Under the pieces are notes generated by a model. That model did not search any database and was not told the origin of the DNA. It saw nothing but the letters and a program-made list of their open reading frames with translations. DNA of 47,180 nt, from NCBI GenBank assembly GCA_016192525.1, contig JACPTZ010000120.1, positions 26,949 to 74,128 of the forward strand, written 5' to 3'. Positions within the stretch are counted from its first letter, which is position 1, and the number at the start of each line of letters is the position of its first letter. The stretch is from Planctomycetota bacterium (lineage in GTDB: Bacteria; Planctomycetota; MHYJ01; JACPTZ01). The translations under genes were made by a program, and so were the position numbers. Below, one piece after another: positions 37,384 through 45,031 of this stretch.

Positions 37384-38924
37384 TGGACCATTCCAGGGTC
37401 TGGTACCGGGAAGGTCTCGCCTCGCGGATCGAGGCGCTTGAGGCCGCGCTGGGTGCCCTCCGCCTGGGCCGGGCCGGGGCCGGCGAGTCCGCCCGACGGA
37501 TCGCGGTGACGATGTCCACGCTCCGGGCGCATGACGAACATGGAGTCACCGCCGCGGCGCGGGCGGTTTGTGCGGCCTCCGAGGAGGCACTTCCGGCTCT
37601 GGCCGATCAGCTGCTGGACACCCTTCGGGCCGTACGCCCCCCGCCGGCCCGCGGCCCGGCCGTCCTGTTGATCGTGGAGGATGATCCGGACACGGCCGCG
37701 CTGCTTCGGCGGAGGCTCGCCGAACCGGGACGCGAAGCCCTCGTCGCCGATTCCGGTAGGGCCGTCGAGCGGGCTCTCGCCGAGCGGGAAATAGACCTCG
37801 TGATTCTCGACGTGATTCTGCCCGACGCGGACGGTCGCCAGATCCTCCTCCGGCTGCGCGAGAATCCGCAAACGGCGGGGATTCCGATCCTGGTCGTTTC
37901 CGGACATGGCGGCGCTGCTGTGGCGGCGGAGTGCTTCGCCCTCGGAGCGGACGGCTTCTTCCCGAAACCCGCCGATCCGGACACGCTCGCGGCGGCGGTC
38001 GCGGGCTGTCTCCAGCGTTCGGCCTCCCGGACCCGTGAGTCCCGGATGGACCCCCTGACGGGTCTTCCTAACCGGGCGGCCTTCGGCGAGGCGTTCGAGC
38101 GCGACCGTTCCCTCGCCGCACGCGATCGGATTCCGCTCTCGCTGGCGCTCCTCGATCTGGATCATCTCCAGCAGGCCAACGTGTCCTACGGAACGTCGGC
38201 CGGGGACCAAGTTCTGCGGTGCCTGTCCGCCCTCCTGCCCCGCTTTCTCCGCCGTTCGGACTTCCTGGCCCGCTGGGGAGGGGGAGTATTCGCGGGGCTC
38301 TTTCCGCACACGACACCGACGGGGGCGGCGATCGCGCTGCGAGAGGGGCTGCGCGCCTTCGGCGATGAACGTTTCACGGCCCCGGACGGAAGCTCTTTTC
38401 AGATCCGATTCTCGGCGGGAGTCGTGGATGTGGGGCCCGGGGAGTCAAGGCAGGAGTCGATCGCCCGGGCCGAATGCTACCTGTACCTGGCGAAGCGCAC
38501 CGGACGAGGGCAGGTGGTGACCTCGCTGAATCCGGTCCCGTTCCCCCGCCTGAAGGTGCTGCTCGCGGAGGACGACCCGGACATGTCGGCCATGCTCGGC
38601 ACCGTACTCGGAAGCGAGGGGCTGATGGTGCAAAGCTGCCCCGACGGCCCAAGCCTCCTGGCCGCGGCCCAGGTGTCCGGCGCCGCCCTGGTGATCCTTG
38701 ACGTCCTGATGCCCGGACTCGACGGCTTCGCCGTCCTCGAGCGCCTCCGGGCCATGCCCGCCTATGGACACACCCCCATCCTCATGTCCACGTCGCTGGG
38801 TTCCAGGAAGGACATCATCCGCGGTTTCACTCTGGGCGCCACGGACTACATCGTGAAGCCCTACAGCACGATCGAGATTCTCGCCCGGGTTCGGCGCCTC
38901 CTTCACTCCGTCACCGGTACATGA
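37380..38924 (+). CDS. Degenerate Hpt-REC-GGDEF-REC paralogue, probable c-di-GMP receptor
   Basis: 514 residues, aligned end to end with the protein before it but without the last Hpt. The Hpt His is gone (RRIAVTMSTL in place of RRISHALRG). The GGDEF loop reads GGGVF (300-304), so no synthesis is expected. The I-site RRSD (291-294) is kept, as in known degenerate GGDEF receptors of c-di-GMP such as PopA and PelD. Both receivers keep their Asp (D144, D441). The start is GTG 37380 (GGAGG seven bases before) or ATG 37383, which overlaps the preceding stop. Its 3' end overlaps the convergent radical SAM gene by 14 nt. Confidence 0.9.
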   Translation: MMDHSRVWYREGLASRIEALEAALGALRLGRAGAGESARRIAVTMSTLRAHDEHGVTAAARAVCAASEEALPALADQLLDTLRAVRPPPARGPAVLLIVEDDPDTAALLRRRLAEPGREALVADSGRAVERALAEREIDLVILDVILPDADGRQILLRLRENPQTAGIPILVVSGHGGAAVAAECFALGADGFFPKPADPDTLAAAVAGCLQRSASRTRESRMDPLTGLPNRAAFGEAFERDRSLAARDRIPLSLALLDLDHLQQANVSYGTSAGDQVLRCLSALLPRFLRRSDFLARWGGGVFAGLFPHTTPTGAAIALREGLRAFGDERFTAPDGSSFQIRFSAGVVDVGPGESRQESIARAECYLYLAKRTGRGQVVTSLNPVPFPRLKVLLAEDDPDMSAMLGTVLGSEGLMVQSCPDGPSLLAAAQVSGAALVILDVLMPGLDGFAVLERLRAMPAYGHTPILMSTSLGSRKDIIRGFTLGATDYIVKPYSTIEILARVRRLLHSVTGT

Positions 38925-40860
38925 GGAACGGCGCGCCCAGCACGGCGCACTCCTGCAGCCGCGGCATCACGATGCGGATGCGGTCCCGGTAGGCCGCGAG
39001 GCGCTCGGCGAGACGGTCCGCAGCCGCCGACTCCAGGGCGCGCAGACGCTCCAGGTCCAGCACCAGTCGCTTCTTCCGACGGTGCTTGAGCCCCCGCTCC
39101 AGCCCCTCCGCCAGACGCTCCGCCCCGGCCTCCTGAAGACTCCCCAGCACCCGCACCCAGATCGTCGATTCCGGCCGGAGTTCCACCTCCACCTCATGCC
39201 CCGACGGATCCTCGCCGCACAGACGCCGCCACACCTTCGACGGGAGCGATTCCTCCGGCACGCGGTAGGTGTGCCGCACCAGGCCCGGATGCTGGAACCA
39301 GCCCATGTCCAGCGTCAGTCCGGTCCAGCCCGCCAGCCCCAGCGCGCCGACCGAGACGACCCGCTCCAGCCAGGTCGGTTCCCCGATCGCCGCATGGACC
39401 CGTTTCTGCAACTCCCCCACCCACGCCCGAACCGCCGCGGTGGGGCAGAGAAACCGGCCCGCGAGAAAGACCGGATAGGCGGTGCGGAGGTCCAGGGCGT
39501 ACCGGGACGCCTTCTTCCTCAGGAGGGGGTTCGGGTGATCGCGAAGTTTGAGATACCCGTTGAGCCACGTGTCGATCGTGCGGTAGATCGAGGGACCGAG
39601 CCGGCGGAAGTCCTCGCGGAAGCAGTGCTCCTGCAGCCGCTCGATCTCGCAGGCCGACATCGTGGGGTGTTTCACCATCGCGCTGAAACCGTCGGCCACG
39701 CGATAATACTTCTCGGGATCGGCCCGGAGGTCGTCGCGGAGGAGGTCCTCCTTCATGATCCGCTCGTAGAAGGCGGTCCCGGGGACTGGACCGTAGATGA
39801 GGAACTGTCCGAGGGTCGGCCGGAGCGCCATGAGGCCGTTCAGTTCCTCCTCCACAATCGAGGGCGTCTGGTAGGGGAATCCGACGATCATCGAGGCGAG
39901 GATGGAGATGCCGTGTTCGCGGAACTCGCGGAAGATCTCCTCCACCGGCCGCCCCTGCTGCTTGGCATACCCGGAGCGCGTGCCCTCGTAGCCGATCCAG
40001 AAGCCGTCGATCCCCATTTCGTGGATCTCCTCGACGGTGTACTGGCTGATGGCGCGGACACTCGCAAAGGCGAAGATGGAGAGCGGTTTCCCGCCGGCCA
40101 CCACGCACTCGCGGAACTCCATCGCGCGCTTCTTGTTCAGCAGGAAGTCCTCGTCGAGGATGACGAGCGAGATGTTCGGGTCGATCTCGAGATACCGTTC
40201 GGCGACCCGGTAGATGTCGCGCCCGGTCGGCAGGAGCTTGATGTGTTTGCGTTTGAAGAAGGCGGAGGTGCAGCAGAAGTCGCACCCGTTTGGGCATCCG
40301 AGCCCGGCGAAGATCATCCCGGTGCGCGAGATCTGTTTCGAGAAGACCCGCAGGCGGCTGACGATGAGCGGGTGGCGGTACGGCATCGGGATCTCCGGCT
40401 CGCCGAGGAGGCGCCGCATGAAGGCCACCCCCTCCTCGCGGCAGAAGTGGTCGCCCCAGGGACGGAGGACCTCGTCGGGCAGGATGGTGCCGTATCCGCC
40501 CAGGACGATCTGCGCGTTCGGGGCGTACCGGCGGACGAGCGCGACGACCTCCTTCATCCGGTGGAAGAGGGCGAGGAGGAAGGAGACGCCGACCACGTCG
40601 CACCCTTTCTTCAGCTCGCGGATGAGTTCGCGTTTCGAGGGATACTGGAGGACGGTGGTGGGGGCGTCGAGGTTTTCGGCGATGTATTCGAGCGAGAAGT
40701 GAAGGTGCAGGGCGCGGGGGCTGAAGAGTCCCTGCGCGCGGGTCACCTGGCTGTACAGGAGTTCATACCCGACGCTCGGCGCATCGCCGTGACTCGGGCC
40801 CATCGGGCGGCAGACGGTGGTGAAGAGGACGCGCGGGTGTTTCGGCAGGGGGGCGGGCAT
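38911..40860 (-). CDS. B12-binding radical SAM protein with STAS-like C-terminus
   Basis: About 649 residues. The N-terminal cobalamin-binding-like Rossmann part (about 10-150; GCDVVGVSFLLALFHRM, IVLGGYGTILPDEVL), then the radical SAM motif CPNGCDFC (C189, C193, C196), and a C-terminal region (about 560-640) with ELRPESTIWVRVLGSLQEAG...RLVLDLERLRALES, which looks like a STAS fold. Such enzymes carry out methylation or ring rearrangements in secondary or lipid metabolism; the substrate is not evident. ATG 40860 is chosen (GGAG ten bases upstream); the frame to 40896 begins in the promoter spacer. Convergent with the signalling operon. Confidence 0.85.
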   Translation of the reverse strand: MPAPLPKHPRVLFTTVCRPMGPSHGDAPSVGYELLYSQVTRAQGLFSPRALHLHFSLEYIAENLDAPTTVLQYPSKRELIRELKKGCDVVGVSFLLALFHRMKEVVALVRRYAPNAQIVLGGYGTILPDEVLRPWGDHFCREEGVAFMRRLLGEPEIPMPYRHPLIVSRLRVFSKQISRTGMIFAGLGCPNGCDFCCTSAFFKRKHIKLLPTGRDIYRVAERYLEIDPNISLVILDEDFLLNKKRAMEFRECVVAGGKPLSIFAFASVRAISQYTVEEIHEMGIDGFWIGYEGTRSGYAKQQGRPVEEIFREFREHGISILASMIVGFPYQTPSIVEEELNGLMALRPTLGQFLIYGPVPGTAFYERIMKEDLLRDDLRADPEKYYRVADGFSAMVKHPTMSACEIERLQEHCFREDFRRLGPSIYRTIDTWLNGYLKLRDHPNPLLRKKASRYALDLRTAYPVFLAGRFLCPTAAVRAWVGELQKRVHAAIGEPTWLERVVSVGALGLAGWTGLTLDMGWFQHPGLVRHTYRVPEESLPSKVWRRLCGEDPSGHEVEVELRPESTIWVRVLGSLQEAGAERLAEGLERGLKHRRKKRLVLDLERLRALESAAADRLAERLAAYRDRIRIVMPRLQECAVLGAPFLMYR

Positions 40861-40898
40861 GGGGCGGCGGCTCCGGGAGAGGGGTGGGGCATGCACCC

Positions 40899-40928
40899 AT
40901 TCTATCGGAAAACGGTTAGCAATGGAAA
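40899..40928 (-). promoter_or_regulatory. Sigma-70-type promoter for the B12 radical SAM gene
   Basis: On the minus strand: -35 TTTCCA (40923-40928), 18-nt spacer, -10 TAGAAT (40899-40904, five of six consensus bases). It predicts a leader of about 30 nt. Confidence 0.55.
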
Positions 40929-41036
40929 CTAATGATTGTCTGGGATCGGAAGAAAGCCGGGCGGTCAGTCCCGACGAATCGCCCGAATGCGATCCTGCGA
41001 ATTCGTGGAGAGGCGGCGTCGCTATTCCGCCGGGCC

Positions 41037-41318
41037 CTAGATCTTCGCGGACCCATCATCGCTCCCCGAGGCGAGGAGGGCGCCGTTCGAGCTGAAGGAG
41101 ATGGAGTTCACAGGCGTGGCGTGCCCGGTGAGGATCTTCAGTTCCACCCCCTTCGCGATGTCCCAGAGACGGATCCTGCCGTCGTAGCCGGCCGAGGCCA
41201 GGATCGTCCCGTCCGGGGTGAAAGCGAGATCTTTCGCGACCTGGTCGTTGAGGGTGATCTTCCGGAGTTCGGCCCCGCTCTGACGGGCGCAACCCGGAAA
41301 TCCCCGCGGGAGGGTCGA
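41037..41318 (-). pseudogene. Internal fragment of a WD40-repeat protein
   Basis: 93 codons without a plausible start, containing one full WD40 repeat (DLAFTPDGTILASAGYDGRIRLWDIAKGVEL) written here in part as FTPDGTILASAGYDGRIRLW, and most of a second one (LTGHATPVNSISF ... LLASGSDDGSAKI) that stops exactly where WD should follow. Both ends are therefore cut. The fragment is in the same frame as the gene just upstream (41319) and begins directly after its TGA stop, so stop read-through would fuse them. It is most simply a relic of a deleted propeller gene. From 40929 to 41036 nothing is seen. Confidence 0.75.
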
Positions 41319-42788
41319 TCAGTAGTGAGTCCTGACAAATGTCCGCCACTTGGCCTCCAGTTCTTCGTACGTCCATCCAAAGATCTCCAGGATGGCCTTG
41401 TCCTGGGGCACGCCGGCGTAGAGGCGATCCAGGAAGAGCCCGAACTGCCTGCCGCGTTCGGGGTCCGACAGCAGGAAGTCCACCAGGCTCCACCCCTTGA
41501 CGATCTGCTCGGGCTGCGCGTTGTCGAGCGAGGCCCCCAGGACCGTCGAGATATCGGGATCCGTGTGGTCCGCCACCGACCGGCGAACGTCGGAACGCCA
41601 TCGGGAGGGTGTTAACAACGCCAGCAAGTCCTCGACCTTCGGCATCGGTTCCGCCCCACGGGCATGTTCCGTGGGGAGGCAGGACGCGAAGGCCGTATCC
41701 AAGAGGCGCCCGCTGAACCAGTAGGCCGCCCCGCAGGTCATCCAGGGCTTGCCCGGAGGGGCATGCGCGCTCCCGAAAACAAAGTGGGTCGCGCTGTGCA
41801 CCACCATGTCCTGAGCCAGACCCGGGTCCAGGTAGATCCACTCGTGACGCGGACTGTCGAGGACCCCTCCCGCCTGTTCCTTCAACATCTTCTTGTGCTC
41901 GGGGCTGGCTTCCACGAAGGCGTCGACATACTTCGCGTGGTCCGCGAGTGTGGCGACAAAGACAATCTCGAAGCCGGTGCCGAGGGACGCCGGATCGCGA
42001 CCGAGACTCTTCAGGGCGAGGGCGCAGGTCACCTCCGCGAGCCGGGCAAATTTCCTGGCCGTCGCCTCGTTGAAGGGTCCCTGGATCAGGATGTGCGAAG
42101 TCCGCCGCTTGGCCAGCTCCTTTCCGAGAGCCCGCTCGACGTCCGTTTGCTCCGAAACAGCCTCGCCCTCGGAGGCCGTCTTCATCGCCTCTTCCGTCTG
42201 CGACTTCAGGTCCTTCTCGCGGGCATGCACCCACCTCGATCCCGTGCGCCTGAACCCGAGGGCCTCGCGCGCCTTTTCGTGATGAAGATCGTAATCCAGG
42301 ACTTCCCCGTAATGGAGCCGGGATTCCTCCTCGAGCCCCTCCTTCTCACACCACCCCGCGAGCCCGATCAGATCTCCCGCCGCCTGCTTCGAGAGGTCCT
42401 CCTGCTTCTTCTTCACCTGCTCTTCCGTCGCCTGGATCACCTCCAGCGACGCGGCGCCGTCGTTCGTGCGATCGACCTTGACCTTCGGGTCCCGCACCCA
42501 GGCCCCCTTCTCCTTCCTGTACCCGAGTTTCTTGCGGACGAATTCGTTGTCGGGATCGAGCGCCATCGCGCGCTCGAACTGGGGGACGGCGAATTCAAGG
42601 CACTTTCGCTCGGCGCAGAATTGACCCAGGTTGTAATACGACTTGGACAGTCGCTTCCGGATCGCCTTGACCCGATCGGGATAGGCGTCCCTGGCGGAGG
42701 GCGGGCCCTGGGCCCGGGCCGCCGACCCTCCCGCCAAGACGGCACCCAGCGAAAGGAGAGAGAGGCCTAGAAGCGTGGATCGGCGCAT
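41319..42788 (-). CDS. Exported TPR/peptidase-MA-like protein with degenerate active site
   Basis: About 489 residues: signal peptide (LGLSLLSLGAVLAGGSAARAQ region; cleavage after about residue 27), a TPR-like helical part (SYYNLGQFCAERKCLEFAVPQ ...), two repeats of the REALGFRRTGSRWV / RKKLGYRKEKGAWV type, a Lys/Glu-rich linker, and a C-terminal metallopeptidase-like domain. Where HExxH is expected it reads HSATH (in MVVHSATHFVFG), and GAAYWFS stands where GLAEYF is usual, so the zinc-peptidase activity is probably lost. ATG 42788 has GGGAGG ten bases upstream; the longer frame is not supported. Function unknown, likely periplasmic binding or scaffold. Confidence 0.78.
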   Translation of the reverse strand: MRRSTLLGLSLLSLGAVLAGGSAARAQGPPSARDAYPDRVKAIRKRLSKSYYNLGQFCAERKCLEFAVPQFERAMALDPDNEFVRKKLGYRKEKGAWVRDPKVKVDRTNDGAASLEVIQATEEQVKKKQEDLSKQAAGDLIGLAGWCEKEGLEEESRLHYGEVLDYDLHHEKAREALGFRRTGSRWVHAREKDLKSQTEEAMKTASEGEAVSEQTDVERALGKELAKRRTSHILIQGPFNEATARKFARLAEVTCALALKSLGRDPASLGTGFEIVFVATLADHAKYVDAFVEASPEHKKMLKEQAGGVLDSPRHEWIYLDPGLAQDMVVHSATHFVFGSAHAPPGKPWMTCGAAYWFSGRLLDTAFASCLPTEHARGAEPMPKVEDLLALLTPSRWRSDVRRSVADHTDPDISTVLGASLDNAQPEQIVKGWSLVDFLLSDPERGRQFGLFLDRLYAGVPQDKAILEIFGWTYEELEAKWRTFVRTHY

Positions 42789-42868
42789 GACTCGTTCGCC
42801 TCCCAGGACGGGGCCGGGATGGTGTCGAGGAGAGATTCTCTGCCCTCGCTCGCCGACAACGCCGCAAG

Positions 42869-44584
42869 TCAAGAACTGCGCTCGCCTGCCCTCCCGTCCG
42901 AACGCCCGGCCAGGTCGCCGGACACCTCCCGCGCCACAGCGAGAGAGTCCTCGACGCAGAGATTCACCGAGATCCCGCGGAAGGAGTTGCCCGTGAAGAA
43001 GAGGCCGGGCCAGCGGTCGCGGCGCTCCTCGACGGCGCGGAGACGGGCGGCGTGGCCGATCGTATACTGGGGGATGCCGTGCGGGTGACGGATGACCCAG
43101 TGGATCGCAGGATCGGCGGTGAGGCCCATGGTGGTGCGGATATCGTCCCGCACGATCCGGAGCAGTTCGCCGTCGGAAAGGTCCACCGCCGCTGGGTCCT
43201 GCGCCCCGCCGATCATCGCCCGGACCAGCACCATCCGCTCCGGGGCCCGACCCGGGAAGATCGAGGAGTCCCAAAGCACGCCGAGCGAGCGCGGCCCCTC
43301 CCCTCTCGGGATCAAGAGCCCGAACCCGTCGAGAGGCGCCGGCAGATCGGCGAGTTGATACGCGAGAGCCACCACCGCGATCGGCGCCACGGGGATGGAG
43401 CGGAGGGCCTCCGAAAGGGCCGGGTCGAGAGACTGGAAGAGCGTCGCGGCGTGGATGGACGGGATCGCGGAGACGAGAGCCCTCGACTCGATCGCGCGGC
43501 CGTCGTCCAGGGTGAGGCGCCAGAGACTGTCATCCTGAGCCTCGCGCGCCGCGCGAGGCGAAGGATCACCAGCGCCTGCGCACTGAACCTCCGGAGCGGG
43601 TGATCCTTCGCCCTGCCCGCCGGACGCCTGTCCGCCATCCGTGTGGCGGAGAGGCGGGCAGGGCTCAGGATGACAATCGGGCGGAGATCCTCGCGGAACG
43701 CGCGAGACGCCCCTCGCGCGCACCCCGGTCAGGATCTCGCACCGGCCGGTGGCGCGAAGGCGGTCGGCGAGGGTGTGGATCAGCACCTCCATGCCGGCGT
43801 CGAAGGAGGTGAGGGTGCCGCCGGGGCCGGCCGGTCCCGCGGCCGGGCCGCTCGCAGGGCCGCTCGCAGGGCCGCCCCTCGTTACGCCCTCCTTCGCGGC
43901 CGCGGGCCGCTTCGGAGGGCTGCTCGGGGCTGGCGGAGGGCAGGCCATCATCTTCGCAAACATCCCGCGCACGAGCCCGCCGTGGTCGCGCTCCAGGGCA
44001 TGGATCTTCGGCAGCGCGCTCCCCACGCTCAACTGCTTCGCATCTCCGGCGTAGACCCCGGAGATCATCGCCTGGACCAGGTTCCGGGCCGCCTCGGGAC
44101 CGATTCGCCGGGCGGCGAAGTCGAAGACCGACTCCTCCGGGTCGGGGCGGGCCGGAATGAACGGTTCGCACATCACGCGGAGCCGGCCCGGCAGGCTGAG
44201 CACGCCCGAGAGGAAGAACGACGCCGGACTGAGCGGCGCCTCCCGGAGACGCCCGCGCACGTAGAGGAACCGCTTCGCCGCGGCCGCGTTCGCCGGACGG
44301 AGTCGGTCCTCGAGTCCGAGGAGGTGACAGAGCCGGAGCGTCTCCGGGGAGTTGTCGAGAAAGCCGGTGGGTCCGGTCTCGATCAGGAATCCGCGGTCGT
44401 GAAGCGCGTGCAGGTTGCCGCCGAGACGGTCGGAGGACTCGATGATCGTGATGTCGGGCCCCGGCCCGGTGACGCCAGAAAAACGGCCGCCCGCAAGGGG
44501 CGGCCCGGCGGCCGGATCGGCCAGCAGTCGCCACGCGAGGGAGAGACCGGAGATGCCGCCGCCGACGATGACGAGGGGTTGCAC
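42869..44584 (-). CDS. hemY: Protoporphyrinogen oxidase with two in-frame palindromic insertions
   Basis: A 571-residue FAD enzyme that oxidises protoporphyrinogen IX in heme synthesis, fitting the heme-rich neighbourhood. Seen: IVGGGISGLSLAWRL (FAD), then IIESSDRLGGNL and GFLIETGPTGFLDNSPE, and near the end PGLFFTGNSFRGISVNLCVEDS. The family is usually about 450-480 residues. The excess is explained by two repeat-derived inserts: residues about 219-238 (43872-43930, a C-type arm) and 304-352 (43528-43675, element A5), and perhaps a Gly/Pro-rich loop near 25-40. The frame stays open across both. Start is GTG 44584, directly behind a sigma-70 promoter with almost no leader. It is probably still functional, as both inserts fall in loops, but this is untested. 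Confidence 0.88.
   Translation of the reverse strand: MQPLVIVGGGISGLSLAWRLLADPAAGPPLAGGRFSGVTGPGPDITIIESSDRLGGNLHALHDRGFLIETGPTGFLDNSPETLRLCHLLGLEDRLRPANAAAAKRFLYVRGRLREAPLSPASFFLSGVLSLPGRLRVMCEPFIPARPDPEESVFDFAARRIGPEAARNLVQAMISGVYAGDAKQLSVGSALPKIHALERDHGGLVRGMFAKMMACPPPAPSSPPKRPAAAKEGVTRGGPASGPASGPAAGPAGPGGTLTSFDAGMEVLIHTLADRLRATGRCEILTGVRARGVSRVPRGSPPDCHPEPCPPLRHTDGGQASGGQGEGSPAPEVQCAGAGDPSPRAAREAQDDSLWRLTLDDGRAIESRALVSAIPSIHAATLFQSLDPALSEALRSIPVAPIAVVALAYQLADLPAPLDGFGLLIPRGEGPRSLGVLWDSSIFPGRAPERMVLVRAMIGGAQDPAAVDLSDGELLRIVRDDIRTTMGLTADPAIHWVIRHPHGIPQYTIGHAARLRAVEERRDRWPGLFFTGNSFRGISVNLCVEDSLAVAREVSGDLAGRSDGRAGERSS
43528..43675. repeat. Element A5 inside hemY
   Basis: TGTCATCCTGAGCC ... 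GGCTCAGGATGACA... arms, with GCGAAGGATCACC / GGTGATCCTTCGC inside and hairpins CCTCGCGCGCCGCGCGAGG and CCTGCCCGCC...GGCGGGCAGG, the second enclosing CGCCATCCGTGTGGCG. It is 148 bp and is translated in frame as a Pro/Gly/Ala-rich segment of about 49 residues. Confidence 0.88.
43872..43930. repeat. C-type core arm inside hemY
   Basis: On the minus strand it reads GCCCCGAGCAG, a hairpin CCCTCCGAAGCGGCCC...GAAGGAGGG, then CGTAACGAGGGGCGG. C1 and C3 have the same flanks around a different hairpin (CGGCCGCAGGCCG). It adds about 20 residues to the protein. Confidence 0.75.
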
Positions 44585-44592
44585 AGGGAGAG

Positions 44593-44621
44593 GTTTTATG
44601 CTTCTTCGGCGCGCGCGTCAA
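44593..44621 (-). promoter_or_regulatory. Sigma-70 promoter for hemY, predicted leaderless transcript
   Basis: On the minus strand: -35 TTGACG (44616-44621), 17-nt spacer, -10 TAAAAC (44593-44598), then eight bases to the GTG start at 44584. A start at the usual distance would fall within two or three bases of the GTG, consistent with the absence of a ribosome-binding site. Confidence 0.55.
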
Positions 44622-44756
44622 CCTTGAGGATGGCCAGGCGCGGCAGTTCCTCCTTCGCCCCGCAGCGACCGCCGCCAGCCTGGCCCGGCCTGACCGTGGA
44701 CACCCGTAACCCAAAACAGGCTCATCCGGTTGAAGTGTACTCTTCCCGTTCATCCG

Positions 44757-44968
44757 GCAGGGAAACCACGAATCTCACGAATTTCACGAATGTTGGGGAA
44801 GAAGCAGCAAGAACAACAGCAACAACAGCAACGGACGAAACAGCCCTGTCTTTCGCTGTTTCTGCTCTTGTTGTTGTCGCTGTTGCTGTCGGCGTTGTTG
44901 CTGTTGTCGTAGTTGTTGCTGCTGTTGTTGTTCGCCCTTTCGTGAAATTTGTGGTTCACGCCGTTCCG
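44757..44968. repeat. Element G3: CACGAATTTCACGAA arms around CAA/GTT trinucleotide tracts
   Basis: The left arm, AACCACGAATCTCACGAATT then TCACGAAT, and the right arm, TTTCGTGAAATTTGTGGTTC, are inverted. The left inner tract is rich in AACAACAGC, and the right in GTTGTTGCTGTTG, so the whole 210 bp can fold as one long imperfect hairpin with its loop near 44850. Low-complexity frames in it are artefacts. From 44622 to 44756 nothing else is seen. Confidence 0.75.
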
Positions 44969-45031
44969 GGTTCGCATCTGGACAAGCATGCTCCAGCCGG
45001 ATGAGCCCCAAGACCCGAAATCCGAAACGGT

